Shown: piece after piece, positions 1 through 9,503 of the stretch
How the letters are laid out: every line of letters begins with the position of its first letter
Numbering within the stretch: the first letter of the stretch is position 1
Source: Bacteroidota bacterium
GTDB taxonomy: Bacteria; Bacteroidota; Bacteroidia; SXHM01
Assembly: GCA_947479755.1 (NCBI GenBank)
Contig: CANKAM010000006.1
Coordinates: forward strand, 1 to 64,000
Direction of reading: 5' to 3'
DNA length: 64,000 nucleotides
Translations under genes and position numbers: made by a program
The notes under the pieces: model-generated
The model's input: only the letters and a program-made list of their open reading frames with translations
The model's database searches: none
What the model was told of the DNA's origin: nothing

Positions 1-1548
1 TGTAGCAAGAGGCAGGGTAACAGAATCTGATGCATTGGTTATTAAAGAACCTGTCCAGTTGTAAACACTTGCAGAACCACCATCAAAATTGTAATAAATA
101 TCAGCAGTTGTAAGGGTAGCTGTTCCTGAGTTTTTAATCACCACCACCGGGGTAACATCAGCTGTGCAATACACATTATTATCTATTGGTTCATTAATAC
201 CGCTAATTCTGGCATCAAAAGAAACAGAAGGAACATTGGGATCCCATCCATCTACTGCTACTACTCCCGTATTGTCCGGGTCAAGCCAGTGTTTTAATTG
301 TGTTGAATTTGTTCCTCCTCCTAACCATGAAAGTGAAAACTTTCCATACAAATCAGACAAATCACTTCCCCCGCAAGCTGAAGCGCCTCCATGCAATTGC
401 CCAACTAATCTGTGGTTTTGGTCCCACAAACCTGAACCTGATGAACCGCCTTCGGTAACTCCATCATCCCAGCCCGGCACCATCCAGTGGCTGTTAGCAT
501 ATGTTCCTGCCCAGGTATTGGATGTAAGTGTATTGTTTTCGCGTGAAATCTTTTTTACATCACCGCTCGGATGATGAATTCCTGTTGCCTGTGTTGCAGC
601 CAAACCATCATTTGTCCAACCTGCATAATATACATTGTAGTTTGCCGGTGGTGTGCTGCTTAGTTCCATCAATGCAAAATCAGAATTTGCAGAACTTGCT
701 CTTAGAGTAGACCCAGTTATAGATTGAGCAACAGGCGTTGCACTTTGATTGCAAGTAATGTGCTCGTAGTTAAAACGAAAAACCCATGCACTCTGACTTC
801 CGCCCATGCAATGGTTTGCTCCCAGAAAATAAGGTGTTCCTGATTGCGGAACATCTACCACCATGGTGCCTGTGCAAAATCCGCTTCCTCCTGAAATCAT
901 GATACCAACAGAACGTTTATCATCCTGCCAATCTTCCCAACCTGTGCAGTTTACATCGTTGTTGCAAGAACCAGAACCACCTCCGTTAAGATCAAAAATA
1001 TTGATGTAGCCATGTGTTACTGTTTTAAGTTGTATGCTGCCTTGCCCGCGAACCTGATTGGGCTCATAGTATTCCAAAACAGACATATCGCCTTTGACTA
1101 CATCTGTTCCAAATACACGGTCTTCACGGTTATTCTGCGAAGTAAAAGCTCCCAGCACATAATCCTTTTGCTCGTTGTAAATAAAAAACTTGGCACCGGC
1201 AGGCATAAAGAAATCACTGAAAATAAGGTTGAGCGAAAACGCTCCTTCTGATTTTATTGCCAGTCTCCATAATCTTCCGTTTTCCAACTCTTCCCACGTT
1301 CCTGAGTTTTGTAAAGAGTAATCAACATACATATTTTCACCAAACTTATAAGGACGGGGTTCATCACCACGCGCTGCCTCTGTAGCTTTAATAGCAGGGA
1401 TATCCAGCACGGGCATGGTCTTTACCTCAATGGCTTCGCTGAGGGTTGGTCTTGAAAAAGATTCGGGTTGGCCACCTGCACTTATCTGAGCATTTGCACT
1501 TGTGCAAAAAAGAGCTGCGGCAAAAAGAAGCGTGTAAAGTTTTTTCAT
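1..1548 (-). CDS. Secreted lysyl-endopeptidase-like serine protease, 3' end cut by window
   Basis: The frame is open from ATG at 1548 to the window edge (516 codons, C-terminus missing). It starts with a signal peptide (MKKLYTLLFAAALFCTSANA). A trypsin-fold domain of the Achromobacter lysyl endopeptidase type follows. The putative triad is His246 in FLGANHCMGG, Asp290 in NSDFALMELS and Ser370 in GGSSGSGLWD. Several Cys residues (C195, C201, C225, C247, C266) could form the disulfides usual in this group. The last visible stretch looks like a beta-sandwich repeat, and family members often end in a T9SS sorting domain, which would lie outside the window. Expected role: extracellular digestion of protein, cleaving after Lys. 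The specificity is inferred from the family only. Confidence 0.85.
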   Translation of the reverse strand, partial: MKKLYTLLFAAALFCTSANAQISAGGQPESFSRPTLSEAIEVKTMPVLDIPAIKATEAARGDEPRPYKFGENMYVDYSLQNSGTWEELENGRLWRLAIKSEGAFSLNLIFSDFFMPAGAKFFIYNEQKDYVLGAFTSQNNREDRVFGTDVVKGDMSVLEYYEPNQVRGQGSIQLKTVTHGYINIFDLNGGGSGSCNNDVNCTGWEDWQDDKRSVGIMISGGSGFCTGTMVVDVPQSGTPYFLGANHCMGGSQSAWVFRFNYEHITCNQSATPVAQSITGSTLRASSANSDFALMELSSTPPANYNVYYAGWTNDGLAATQATGIHHPSGDVKKISRENNTLTSNTWAGTYANSHWMVPGWDDGVTEGGSSGSGLWDQNHRLVGQLHGGASACGGSDLSDLYGKFSLSWLGGGTNSTQLKHWLDPDNTGVVAVDGWDPNVPSVSFDARISGINEPIDNNVYCTADVTPVVVIKNSGTATLTTADIYYNFDGGSASVYNWTGSLITNASDSVTLPLAT

Positions 1549-1593
1549 GTTAGGTTTTGAATGTTAAAATTATGGGTGCAATCTATAAAAAAT

Positions 1594-3621
1594 TTATTTC
1601 GATTTCATCAGCTTTTCGATGGCGTACATTTCATCACGCAGACGAGCTGCTTCTGCAAAGTCGAGTTCTTTTGCTGCTGCTTCCATGGCCTTGCGGGTTT
1701 TGTTAAATGATTTTTCCAGATCGGCTTTACTCATGTATTGCATTACCGGGTCCGCAGCCAGATTAAATGATTCATTCTCCACATATACTTTGGCTTTGTG
1801 CATAGATGCATGACTGCGTGCCAGGCCCGTTCCCGACATAATTGATTCCTTTGACTTGGTGGTGGAGGCCGGAGTGATGTTGTTCTCTATATTGTACTTC
1901 ACTTGTTTTTCTCTGCGTCTTGTGGTTTCTTCAATGGTTTGCTGCATGGAAACGGTTACTTTATCGGCATACATAATTACGCGGCCGTTTAAATTACGTG
2001 CAGCGCGACCGGCAATCTGCGTAAGTGAACGTGCCGAGCGCAAAAAACCTTCTTTATCTGCATCAAGAACGGCAACAAGAGAAACTTCAGGCAAATCCAA
2101 TCCTTCGCGCAAAAGGTTTATACCAACCAATACATCAAAATTTCCGAGGCGTAAATCGCGGAGTAATTCCACACGTTCTAATGTATCCACATCGCTGTGT
2201 ATATAACGACAATTAACGCCAAGATTAGCAATGTATTTTGATAATTCTTCTGCCATGCGTTTGGTAAGCGTTGTTACCAAAATACGCTCACCATTTTTGA
2301 TAGTGATATTTATTTCATCCAATAAATCATCCACCTGATTTAACACGGGACGAATTTCAATGGGTGGATCCAACAAACCTGTCGGGCGAATTACCTGCTC
2401 CACCACTACCCCATTTGATTTCTGCAATTCAAAATCAGCAGGTGTTGCGCTTACGTAAATTACCTGATTTTGTAATGCTTCAAACTCATCAAACTTAAGC
2501 GGTCGGTTATCCATTGCAGCAGGCAAACGAAAACCATATTCAACCAGATTTAATTTGCGCGAACGGTCGCCACCATACATGGCGCGAAACTGCGGAAGTG
2601 ATACATGACTTTCATCAATCACCATCAAATAATCCTCAGGAAAATAATCTATCAAACAGAACGGACGGGTTCCCGGCAAGCGCTGATCAAAGTAGCGCGA
2701 GTAATTTTCAATGCCTGAACAATAGCCCAGCTCACGCATCATTTCCAAATCAAATTCGGTGCGCTCTTTCAAACGTTTGGCTTCCTGCACACGACCTGTA
2801 TCATTGAAATATTCGTATTGCTTCATCAGGTCGTCCTGAATTTCTTTGATGGCAGAAAACATGGTGTCTTTAGAAGTAACAAAAATGTTGGCAGGATAAA
2901 TCACCATGTGTTTCAAACCCTCTAACCTTCCACCGGAAGCAGGGTCAAACATTTCCATCTCCTCAATTTCATCACCGAAAAACATGATGCGGTAACCGTA
3001 ATCGGCATAAGCAGGATACACATCTACAGTATCACCTTTCACGCGAAAATTTCCGCGCGAAAATTCTGCTTCAGTGCGCGAATACAAGGATGATACAAGC
3101 GCATGCAGCACTTTATTGCGGCTTATTTTCTGATGCACTTCCAGCGTAATAATATTTTCGCGAAAGGCAACAGGATTACCAATACCGTAAATACAGGAAA
3201 CAGATGAAACCACAATTACATCGCGCCTTCCCGAGAGCAATGCAGAAGTTGTACTCAACCGCAACTTCTCAATTTCTTCGTTGATGGAAAGATCTTTTTC
3301 TATAAAGGTATTTGTTGTTGGCAGATAAGCTTCGGGCTGATAATAATCGTAGTACGACACAAAATATTCCACAGCATTTTGAGGAAAGAATTGTTTGAAC
3401 TCACTATACAATTGTGCAGCCAGCGTTTTGTTATGGCTCATAATCAGAGTAGGCTTCTGCACCTGCTGAATTACGTTAGCAATCGTAAATGTTTTTCCTG
3501 AACCGGTAACACCCAACAGCGTCTGGTTATCATCTCCACGGTTTACACCTTCCACCAATTGTTTAATGGCTTCGGGCTGGTCGCCTGTAGGCTTATAATC
3601 TGATGTCAGCTGAAAATTCAC
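1594..3621 (-). CDS. uvrB: UvrABC system protein B (excinuclease subunit)
   Basis: This 675-residue protein has the normal UvrB length and layout. Walker A is GVTGSGKT at about residues 38-45. The YDYYQPEAYLP beta-hairpin that locks onto damaged DNA is present, as are helicase motifs DESH and QIAGRAARN and the C-terminal UVR motif (AAKELDFAEAARLRDEM) that contacts UvrC. It is the damage-verifying ATPase of nucleotide excision repair. The reading frame starts with GTG; no ATG lies closer to the conserved N-terminus (NFQLTSDYKPTGDQPEAI). The start follows a TACCTTTA -7-like box by only a few bases, so the mRNA may be nearly leaderless. Confidence 0.97.
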   Translation of the reverse strand: MNFQLTSDYKPTGDQPEAIKQLVEGVNRGDDNQTLLGVTGSGKTFTIANVIQQVQKPTLIMSHNKTLAAQLYSEFKQFFPQNAVEYFVSYYDYYQPEAYLPTTNTFIEKDLSINEEIEKLRLSTTSALLSGRRDVIVVSSVSCIYGIGNPVAFRENIITLEVHQKISRNKVLHALVSSLYSRTEAEFSRGNFRVKGDTVDVYPAYADYGYRIMFFGDEIEEMEMFDPASGGRLEGLKHMVIYPANIFVTSKDTMFSAIKEIQDDLMKQYEYFNDTGRVQEAKRLKERTEFDLEMMRELGYCSGIENYSRYFDQRLPGTRPFCLIDYFPEDYLMVIDESHVSLPQFRAMYGGDRSRKLNLVEYGFRLPAAMDNRPLKFDEFEALQNQVIYVSATPADFELQKSNGVVVEQVIRPTGLLDPPIEIRPVLNQVDDLLDEINITIKNGERILVTTLTKRMAEELSKYIANLGVNCRYIHSDVDTLERVELLRDLRLGNFDVLVGINLLREGLDLPEVSLVAVLDADKEGFLRSARSLTQIAGRAARNLNGRVIMYADKVTVSMQQTIEETTRRREKQVKYNIENNITPASTTKSKESIMSGTGLARSHASMHKAKVYVENESFNLAADPVMQYMSKADLEKSFNKTRKAMEAAAKELDFAEAARLRDEMYAIEKLMKSK

Positions 3622-3625
3622 TGCG

Positions 3626-3633
3626 TAAAGGTA
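3626..3633 (-). promoter_or_regulatory. Candidate -7 box for uvrB
   Basis: On the minus strand this reads TACCTTTA, one base off the Bacteroidota -7 consensus TAnnTTTG. It ends four bases before the uvrB GTG, implying a very short 5' leader. No clear -33 TTTG was found. Confidence 0.4.
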
Positions 3634-3687
3634 ACAACTGAATTACATCACCCAATGGGCGAAGAATGCAAGAAAAAAGAACCAGGC

Positions 3688-4398
3688 TTACTTTGAAACT
3701 ACCAGCTTCCTGGTAGAAATGGTTTTATTATCAACCACCAGCGAACAGAAATAAATTCCTGAGCCAACATCTTCCAACGGGAGTTTTACCGAGCCGTTTT
3801 TTTCTTTCAGGTCAATAACCTTTACCAATGAACCAAGAATGTTGTGGATTTCCAATTTAAAACTTCCTGCATCTTTTTTAACTGAATAAATCAGCTGTGC
3901 AGTTCCGTTAGAAGGATTTGGGAAAGCATCAGTAATATAATTTCCCTCAGGTAAAATACCGGATTCAATTCCGGTAGCTGAGGCATTGAAGTAAGCTGTT
4001 ACGCAAATGGAATCAGTAAGAACGTCTTCGTCAAAAAAGCAATATTTAATAGAACTCAAACCAACATTTCCGTTGGGCAAAAAATCAGCATAAAAATTAG
4101 TATAAACGCTATCCGGAACCATGGTAACTGAGTGAACCGACTCACTGGTATAAGATGTGTAACATACATCCCAGCAAAAAGAATGCGATGAACCCTGAAC
4201 TACGCTTATAGGATACCTTCTTACTTTTACATGCAGGGTATCATTGGTTATATTTTTGATATATGCCCTACCTGTCATTTGGTCATTTGCATTACCCCAA
4301 AGGTTGGTTTGCAGGTTGGAAAACTCAAAATTTGAGTTTTGGCTGAATGTTGCTGTTGTAAATAAGCTAAGTACAGTTATTGCAATTATTTTTCTCAT
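3688..4398 (-). CDS. Secreted protein of unknown function with T9SS sorting domain
   Basis: The product has 236 residues. It opens with a signal peptide (MRKIIAITVLSLFTTATFSQ), followed by a region of about 130 residues I do not recognise (ITNDTLHVKVRRYPISVVQG, with two Cys close together in CWDVCYTSYTS). It ends in a type A T9SS sorting domain (DAFPNPSNGTAQLIYSV ... GIYFCSLVVDNKTISTRKLV). Known for the family: such proteins cross the outer membrane through T9SS and are released or anchored at the surface. The middle part resembles small immunoglobulin-like folds only in composition. It is transcribed divergently from the thioredoxin-like gene at 4583. Confidence 0.8.
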   Translation of the reverse strand: MRKIIAITVLSLFTTATFSQNSNFEFSNLQTNLWGNANDQMTGRAYIKNITNDTLHVKVRRYPISVVQGSSHSFCWDVCYTSYTSESVHSVTMVPDSVYTNFYADFLPNGNVGLSSIKYCFFDEDVLTDSICVTAYFNASATGIESGILPEGNYITDAFPNPSNGTAQLIYSVKKDAGSFKLEIHNILGSLVKVIDLKEKNGSVKLPLEDVGSGIYFCSLVVDNKTISTRKLVVSK

Positions 4399-4420
4399 GC
4401 CTGAAGTTTTTTAATTTGCA

Positions 4421-4428
4421 CAAAGATA
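4421..4428 (-). promoter_or_regulatory. -7 box TATCTTTG for the gene at 4398
   Basis: On the minus strand this reads TATCTTTG, an exact match to TAnnTTTG, 22 bases upstream of the ATG. It lies in the divergent intergenic region facing the promoter at 4535. Confidence 0.5.
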
Positions 4429-4534
4429 AAAAAGAATGAGAAAAAAACAGTGCTTGAAAAAATCGAGTTAGATAAGCCTGACATAAATCACAAAATAATA
4501 AAAAGCAAAATGCTTAGAGTATTAATAAAATAAA

Positions 4535-4542
4535 TACTTTTG
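4535..4542 (+). promoter_or_regulatory. -7 box TACTTTTG for the gene at 4583
   Basis: An exact match to TAnnTTTG, 40 bases before the ATG at 4583. The surrounding DNA is very AT-rich and the -33 element is not obvious. Confidence 0.5.
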
Positions 4543-4582
4543 ACATCATAAATCAATTTAACAATCATACACTTTACTAAAA

Positions 4583-6301
4583 ATGAAAAAACAATTACTA
4601 TCAATTCTGACAAGTCTTTTTTTTCTGCTTCTATTAATAGGACAGGATGCAAAAGCACAAATGGCAACAGGATCTATTTGCCCTGACTTTACAGGAACAG
4701 ACCTTAACGGAAACACCTGGCATCTTTACGCATTATTAGACCAAGGCAAAACCGTTGTAATTGACGTTTCTGCGGCATGGTGTGGTCCTTGTTGGGGATT
4801 TCACGAAATGCATACATTAACAGATTTATGGAATCATCATGGTCCGAGTGGAACTATTTCCCAAGACATGGTTTGCCTTTTTATTGAAGGCGAAGGTCAG
4901 AACACAACAGCTCAATTATATGGAACTTCCGGAAGTGGCGCTCTTGCTTCGCAAGGGGACTGGGTTACAGGTGAACCTTATCCATTTATTGACGGAACTG
5001 ATATTGGAAATACTTTACAAATTAATAGTTTCCCAACTATTTATGTTGTTTGCCCCGACAGAAGTGTTACAGAAATTTACTGGGGAGATGCGACAGAAGC
5101 AGCTCTTGTAGCTTTAAATGGTTCATGCGCTCGCTCTACAACTACGTTGGATGCAGGTGTAATGGAACCGGCACTGCTTAACCCATTGCTTATAGACTGT
5201 GACAATGTAGACGTTTCTGCCCGCCTTTGTAACTATGGTTCAACAGCCCTGACTTCAGCAACTATTGAGTATGTTGTTAATGGCACTGTTCAAGACTCTT
5301 ATGCATGGACAGGAAACTTAGCAACCTATTCCAATGCACTTCTTACAAACCAAGGAACTGTAACAAGTTCACCAGGTGATCACACGGTTACTATCCGAGT
5401 TACCAATCCGAATAATGGCAGTGATTTAGTTTCATCCAATAACTCAAAAGACCAGGATTTTCATATCTACGAAACAACCGGTGGAGGTGCTTTCTCAAAT
5501 GACATGGAAAGTGGTAATTTAACTCCATCTGGATGGCACTTTTTAAATGCTGAGAGTGATGGCTATTTCTTTATTGCGGGCAATGCTGGTTATGATTCCG
5601 ATAAAGGAATAGTTGCAGAATTTTACTACGCTGCTAACGGAAACACTTATGAGTTATATGCTCCTGAAATAAATCTTAGCACATTTACCAATCCGGTAGT
5701 TGAATTTGATGTGGCTCACGCAGCTTATTCAAACAGTGCACAAGACAAATTGAAAGTTATGGCTATGACTTGCAGTGGAACCTGGGTTGAACTTTATAAT
5801 AAAAAAGCTAACACAAATCCGAGCGCAGTAAATGCCCTGTCTACTGTTGGGCCAGAAACAAGTGGAGAATGGGTTCCATCATCAGACAGTGATTGGAGAC
5901 ATGATGTAGTTCCTCTAACCCAGTTTAGCAACGACCAATCTGTTGTTATTAAATTTGTTGCAATAAGCGGATATGGAAACACGCTTCTTATTGATAATAT
6001 TAACGTAAGAAATGGTGGTGTTGGCATTGAGGAGTCTAAAGCTGAAGTTGGCTTGCAGGTTTACCCAAATCCATTCAGCAACCAGACTAATGTTTACTAT
6101 AATGTAGAAGGAATGGAAGATGTAACTGTTCGTGTTTACAACCTTACCGGTCAGGAAGTTTACACAAACGATTTTGGCTTACAAACAGCAGGTCAGCATA
6201 ACTTCCAGATCAATGGTGAAAACTTTGCTTCAGGAATGTATGTAATGAATCTTAACATCGGTAACAAAACAGTTTCACATAAACTTTCGGTTACTAAATA
6301 A
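4583..6301 (+). CDS. Secreted thioredoxin-fold protein with T9SS sorting domain
   Basis: The product has 572 residues. A signal peptide (to about residue 26) is followed by a TlpA-like thioredoxin fold with the active-site motif WCGPC (Cys67 and Cys70) and the usual cis-Pro segment (NSFPTIYVV). A CARDB-like beta-sandwich follows (about 190-300: VSARLCNYGSTALTSATIEY), then a jelly-roll-like region (about 310-475: NDMESGNLTPSGWHFLN). The type A T9SS domain is last (QVYPNPFSNQTNVYYN ... SGMYVMNLNIGNKTVSHKLS). It probably acts outside the cell on disulfides. It lies upstream of a second exported thioredoxin, a DUF6029 protein and an Omp28-type lipoprotein, but a strong terminator separates it from them. 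Confidence 0.88.
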   Translation: MKKQLLSILTSLFFLLLLIGQDAKAQMATGSICPDFTGTDLNGNTWHLYALLDQGKTVVIDVSAAWCGPCWGFHEMHTLTDLWNHHGPSGTISQDMVCLFIEGEGQNTTAQLYGTSGSGALASQGDWVTGEPYPFIDGTDIGNTLQINSFPTIYVVCPDRSVTEIYWGDATEAALVALNGSCARSTTTLDAGVMEPALLNPLLIDCDNVDVSARLCNYGSTALTSATIEYVVNGTVQDSYAWTGNLATYSNALLTNQGTVTSSPGDHTVTIRVTNPNNGSDLVSSNNSKDQDFHIYETTGGGAFSNDMESGNLTPSGWHFLNAESDGYFFIAGNAGYDSDKGIVAEFYYAANGNTYELYAPEINLSTFTNPVVEFDVAHAAYSNSAQDKLKVMAMTCSGTWVELYNKKANTNPSAVNALSTVGPETSGEWVPSSDSDWRHDVVPLTQFSNDQSVVIKFVAISGYGNTLLIDNINVRNGGVGIEESKAEVGLQVYPNPFSNQTNVYYNVEGMEDVTVRVYNLTGQEVYTNDFGLQTAGQHNFQINGENFASGMYVMNLNIGNKTVSHKLSVTK

Positions 6302-6313
6302 TTTCAGTCATTT

Positions 6314-6349
6314 AAAAACCTGTTCCGTAATTATGCGGAACAGGTTTTT
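6314..6349 (+). terminator. Rho-independent terminator
   Basis: A 14-bp perfect stem (AAAAACCTGTTCCG with CGGAACAGGTTTTT) encloses an 8-nt loop. On the plus strand a T run follows, 13 bases after the stop at 6301. Confidence 0.9.
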
Positions 6350-6366
6350 ATTTTTTACATCAAATT

Positions 6367-6888
6367 ATGAAGCTAAAAATCACCCTTCTTTTTTTTACTG
6401 CATTTATTCAGTTTTCCTATGCGCAGAATACCAATTCGCTTATAGATGCAGTTCGCTCCATGCCTTCTGTTGATTTAAAAACGCTGGATGGAAAAACTGT
6501 TAACTCCGCCAATTTTGATAACGAAGGCAAGCCGATGATCATCAGCTTTTGGGCAAGCTGGTGCACGCCCTGCAAAAAAGAGCTGAATAATATTGCCGAG
6601 GTTTATTCTGACTGGCAAAAAGAAACAGGCGTAAAAATTATTGCTGTTACCATTGATGATTCGCGCAACGTTACTAAAGTGCAACCTTATGTTGATGCTC
6701 AATCATGGGAATACGAAGTGCTTTCTGATGCCAACGGAGATTTAAAACGCGCACTGAATGTGAATACGATTCCACACACATTTCTGGTAAACGGTGACAA
6801 AAAAATTGTGTGGCAACACACCAGCTATGTTGAAGGTGATGAGTTTCATCTGTATGATGAGGTGAAGAAACTAGTGAACAAACAATAA
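6367..6888 (+). CDS. Exported TlpA-like thiol-disulfide oxidoreductase
   Basis: The product has 173 residues: a signal peptide (to about residue 20, FSYAQ), then a single thioredoxin/AhpC-type fold with active site WCTPC (Cys66, Cys69) and cis-Pro in NTIPHTFLV. Members of the TlpA/ResA family reduce disulfides in the periplasm, for example in cytochrome c maturation or in secreted partners. The next gene (DUF6029) starts 12 bases after the stop, so they are probably co-transcribed. The substrate is not shown by the sequence. Confidence 0.9.
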   Translation: MKLKITLLFFTAFIQFSYAQNTNSLIDAVRSMPSVDLKTLDGKTVNSANFDNEGKPMIISFWASWCTPCKKELNNIAEVYSDWQKETGVKIIAVTIDDSRNVTKVQPYVDAQSWEYEVLSDANGDLKRALNVNTIPHTFLVNGDKKIVWQHTSYVEGDEFHLYDEVKKLVNKQ

Positions 6889-6900
6889 TCTGTCTTCTCC

Positions 6901-8544
6901 GTGAACTCTGTGTTGAAATTTTTTCTCTGCTTTTCTTTTCTCTTTTTCTCCCTTTCCTCTTTTGCGCAGGAGACAGCACCACAAACACCTGATTATGGTG
7001 AGTTGCACGGGAATTTTCAGGTTGATGCACAATACTACAATCAGGATTCGGCTATTGGCGCTCCTGATGTTCCGGAGAAAATCAGAATGAATGCTTTCGG
7101 AAATGTAATTTATACACGAGGGCGTTTTACTGCCGGAGCGCGAATTGAAACTTACCTCAACGCTATGCAGGGCTTCGACCAACGCTACAAAGGCATAGGA
7201 ATTCCTTTCCGTTTTATCACCTACGACCACAAAGGACTGGAAATTACAGCCGGTAATTTTTATGAGCAATTCGGAAGCGGAATTATTTTACGTGCCTACG
7301 AAGAACGCGGACTTGGTTACGACAATGTGTTTGATGGCATGCGCATAAAATACATGCCCGTAAAAGGTCTTTATCTCAAGGGTTTTATTGCGTTACAACG
7401 AACATTCTTTGACCGTGGTCCGGGAATTGTGCGCGCATTTGATGGCGAAATAAACATCAACGAACTGTTTAAAAAACTGGCAGAAGCAAAAGCCAGATTT
7501 AGTATAGGCGGAAGTTTTGTAAGTAAATTTCAGCGTGATCAGGATCCTGTTTATAAACTACCCGAAAACGTTGGCGCATGGTCGGCAAGACTTACTTTTA
7601 TTTACGGCAAATTCAATCTTTCGGGCGAGTATGCTTACAAAATAAACGACCCGTCATCGGTGAATACGTTTATTTACAAACCGGGAAGCGCTTTGCTGCT
7701 TAACGCTTCATGGTCAACCAAGGGATTAGGAATTGTGGTTGGCGCTAAACGCATTGACAACATGGATTTCCGCAGCGACCGCACTGCAACGGGAAATAAT
7801 CTTAACATCAATTATCTACCTGCTTTAACACGACAGCATACTTACAATTTACCTGCAACCATTTATCCTTATGCTACGCAACCCAATGGTGAGTTGGCTT
7901 TGCAGGCTGAACTTACTTACACCATTAAGAAAGAAACAAAACTAGGAGGCAAATACGGAACCACGATTACAGTTAACTACTCAACCGTAAACGGATTAGA
8001 CACTACCACACTCAACAATGGTTTAGGATATGAATCTAAATTTTTAAGCACAAAAGGTCAGGCTTATTTCCGTGATTTCAATGTAGAAGTTTCACGCAAA
8101 TTCAGCAAGAAAGTAAAACTCACTTTGCAATATCTGAACTTAGTTTACAACAAAGATGTTGTGCAGGGACTTTCGGGATATGGAACTATTTATGCTGATA
8201 TAGGAATAGCTGATGTAACGTATAAGTTTAATCAGAAATATGCATTGCGCCTGGAACTTCAGAGTTTGACAACTAAACAAGACATGGGCAACTGGGCAAT
8301 GGGCTTACTGGAGTTTACGCACAGCAAATATTTTATTGCTGTAATGAACCAATACAACTATGGAAATAGTGATGAGAAAAAACGATTACACTATCCCAAT
8401 ATTTCATTGGGTTATCTGATGGATAAGGTTCGTATCACTGCAACTTACGGACGGCAGCGCGCAGGTATTTTCTGCGTTGGTGGTGTGTGCAGAGTTGTTC
8501 CTGCTTCCAATGGTTTGACGCTTTCTGTTTCCATGAGTTTTTGA
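6901..8544 (+). CDS. DUF6029-type outer-membrane protein, probable beta-barrel
   Basis: The product has 547 residues: a signal peptide (SLSSFAQ) and then a long run of alternating hydrophobic/aromatic strands ending in aromatic Phe (LSVSMSF), typical of an outer-membrane beta-barrel. The N-terminus (GELHGNFQVDAQYYNQDSAI) matches what I know as DUF6029, which occurs beside TlpA and Omp28-type genes in Bacteroidota. No ATG precedes the signal peptide: starts are GTG at 6901 or GTG at 6910. The start lies in the sequence CTCCGTGAACTCTGTG, which looks like a common dispersed repeat. The true start is therefore uncertain. Confidence 0.8.
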   Translation: MNSVLKFFLCFSFLFFSLSSFAQETAPQTPDYGELHGNFQVDAQYYNQDSAIGAPDVPEKIRMNAFGNVIYTRGRFTAGARIETYLNAMQGFDQRYKGIGIPFRFITYDHKGLEITAGNFYEQFGSGIILRAYEERGLGYDNVFDGMRIKYMPVKGLYLKGFIALQRTFFDRGPGIVRAFDGEININELFKKLAEAKARFSIGGSFVSKFQRDQDPVYKLPENVGAWSARLTFIYGKFNLSGEYAYKINDPSSVNTFIYKPGSALLLNASWSTKGLGIVVGAKRIDNMDFRSDRTATGNNLNINYLPALTRQHTYNLPATIYPYATQPNGELALQAELTYTIKKETKLGGKYGTTITVNYSTVNGLDTTTLNNGLGYESKFLSTKGQAYFRDFNVEVSRKFSKKVKLTLQYLNLVYNKDVVQGLSGYGTIYADIGIADVTYKFNQKYALRLELQSLTTKQDMGNWAMGLLEFTHSKYFIAVMNQYNYGNSDEKKRLHYPNISLGYLMDKVRITATYGRQRAGIFCVGGVCRVVPASNGLTLSVSMSF

Positions 8545-8564
8545 TTTTATTAATTTTACAGGCA

Positions 8565-9449
8565 ATGAATTTCTTTAAAACATACGTTCCCTTAATCATT
8601 ATTGCAGGATGTATTTTTTCGCTCAGCTCGTGCGACATTATTGAAGCACCTTATACAGAAGGAAATCCGATTGATACGGTTCTTTGTCCTCCCCAGGATT
8701 TTGTAGCTAACACCACTCATGTTAGAAAAGTGCTGATAGAAGACTATACCGGTCACACATGCGGCAACTGCCCGCGTGCCGCTGAAACAGCAGCAGCACT
8801 CGTAGATTTATATGGTGAACAAATTGTAGTGATGGCGGTGCATGTTGGTGATTTTGCTTTGCCGCATAATTTTACAGATGGTTCATTTCCTACTGATCAC
8901 CGCACACCTGCCGGTGATGAGCTCAATGTTTTTTTCGGAAACGATGCATCCGGTTTGCCCAACGGAATGGTGAACCGCAAAGTTGTAACCGGAAGCCCTG
9001 TGCTTTCTTATAACTCATGGGCTTCCATTGCTGCAACGGAAGTAGCACTTGCTCCTGAAATTGATATTTACATCAAGCCTCAATACGATGAGGACAACGC
9101 AACTGCCTGCGCTGATGTTAAAGTTGAATTTCTGACCGACCTTTCCGGTGAATACAAACTGTCTGTTTTTCTTATTGAAGACAGTATTGTTGACTGGCAG
9201 AAAGATTATAATTTCAATCCGGCTAATTTGCCAAATTATGTTCACCGCCACATGCTGCGCAGTTCCTTTAATGGTACCTGGGGCGAGACAGTAGGCACTG
9301 CACCCATTACCAACGGAAGCAGTGACATTAAACGCTACAGCATTTCACTTAACAGTGCATGGAACAGCGAACATCTGCACGTAGTTGCCTTTGTTTACAA
9401 TGCTAGCAGCTACGAAGTAATACAGGCAGAAGAAGTAAGTTTAAGATAG
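8565..9449 (+). CDS. Omp28-related outer-membrane lipoprotein with thioredoxin-like fold
   Basis: I chose ATG 8565 over the 26-codon upstream extension because it gives a proper lipoprotein signal with lipobox LSSC (Cys23); the extension overlaps the previous gene. The mature 272 residues show the Omp28 family start (VRKVLIEDYTGHTCGNCPRA) with a CxxC pair in a thioredoxin-like fold, then a beta-rich region. Family members are surface or outer-membrane lipoproteins in Porphyromonas and relatives; the function is not settled. The 20-base gap from the DUF6029 gene suggests one operon: TlpA-like, DUF6029, Omp28. Confidence 0.88.
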   Translation: MNFFKTYVPLIIIAGCIFSLSSCDIIEAPYTEGNPIDTVLCPPQDFVANTTHVRKVLIEDYTGHTCGNCPRAAETAAALVDLYGEQIVVMAVHVGDFALPHNFTDGSFPTDHRTPAGDELNVFFGNDASGLPNGMVNRKVVTGSPVLSYNSWASIAATEVALAPEIDIYIKPQYDEDNATACADVKVEFLTDLSGEYKLSVFLIEDSIVDWQKDYNFNPANLPNYVHRHMLRSSFNGTWGETVGTAPITNGSSDIKRYSISLNSAWNSEHLHVVAFVYNASSYEVIQAEEVSLR

Positions 9450-9503
9450 CTGAAAGCGCATTCTTAAATCTGATTAATTAAAACACTTTGCCCGATAATT
9501 TTT

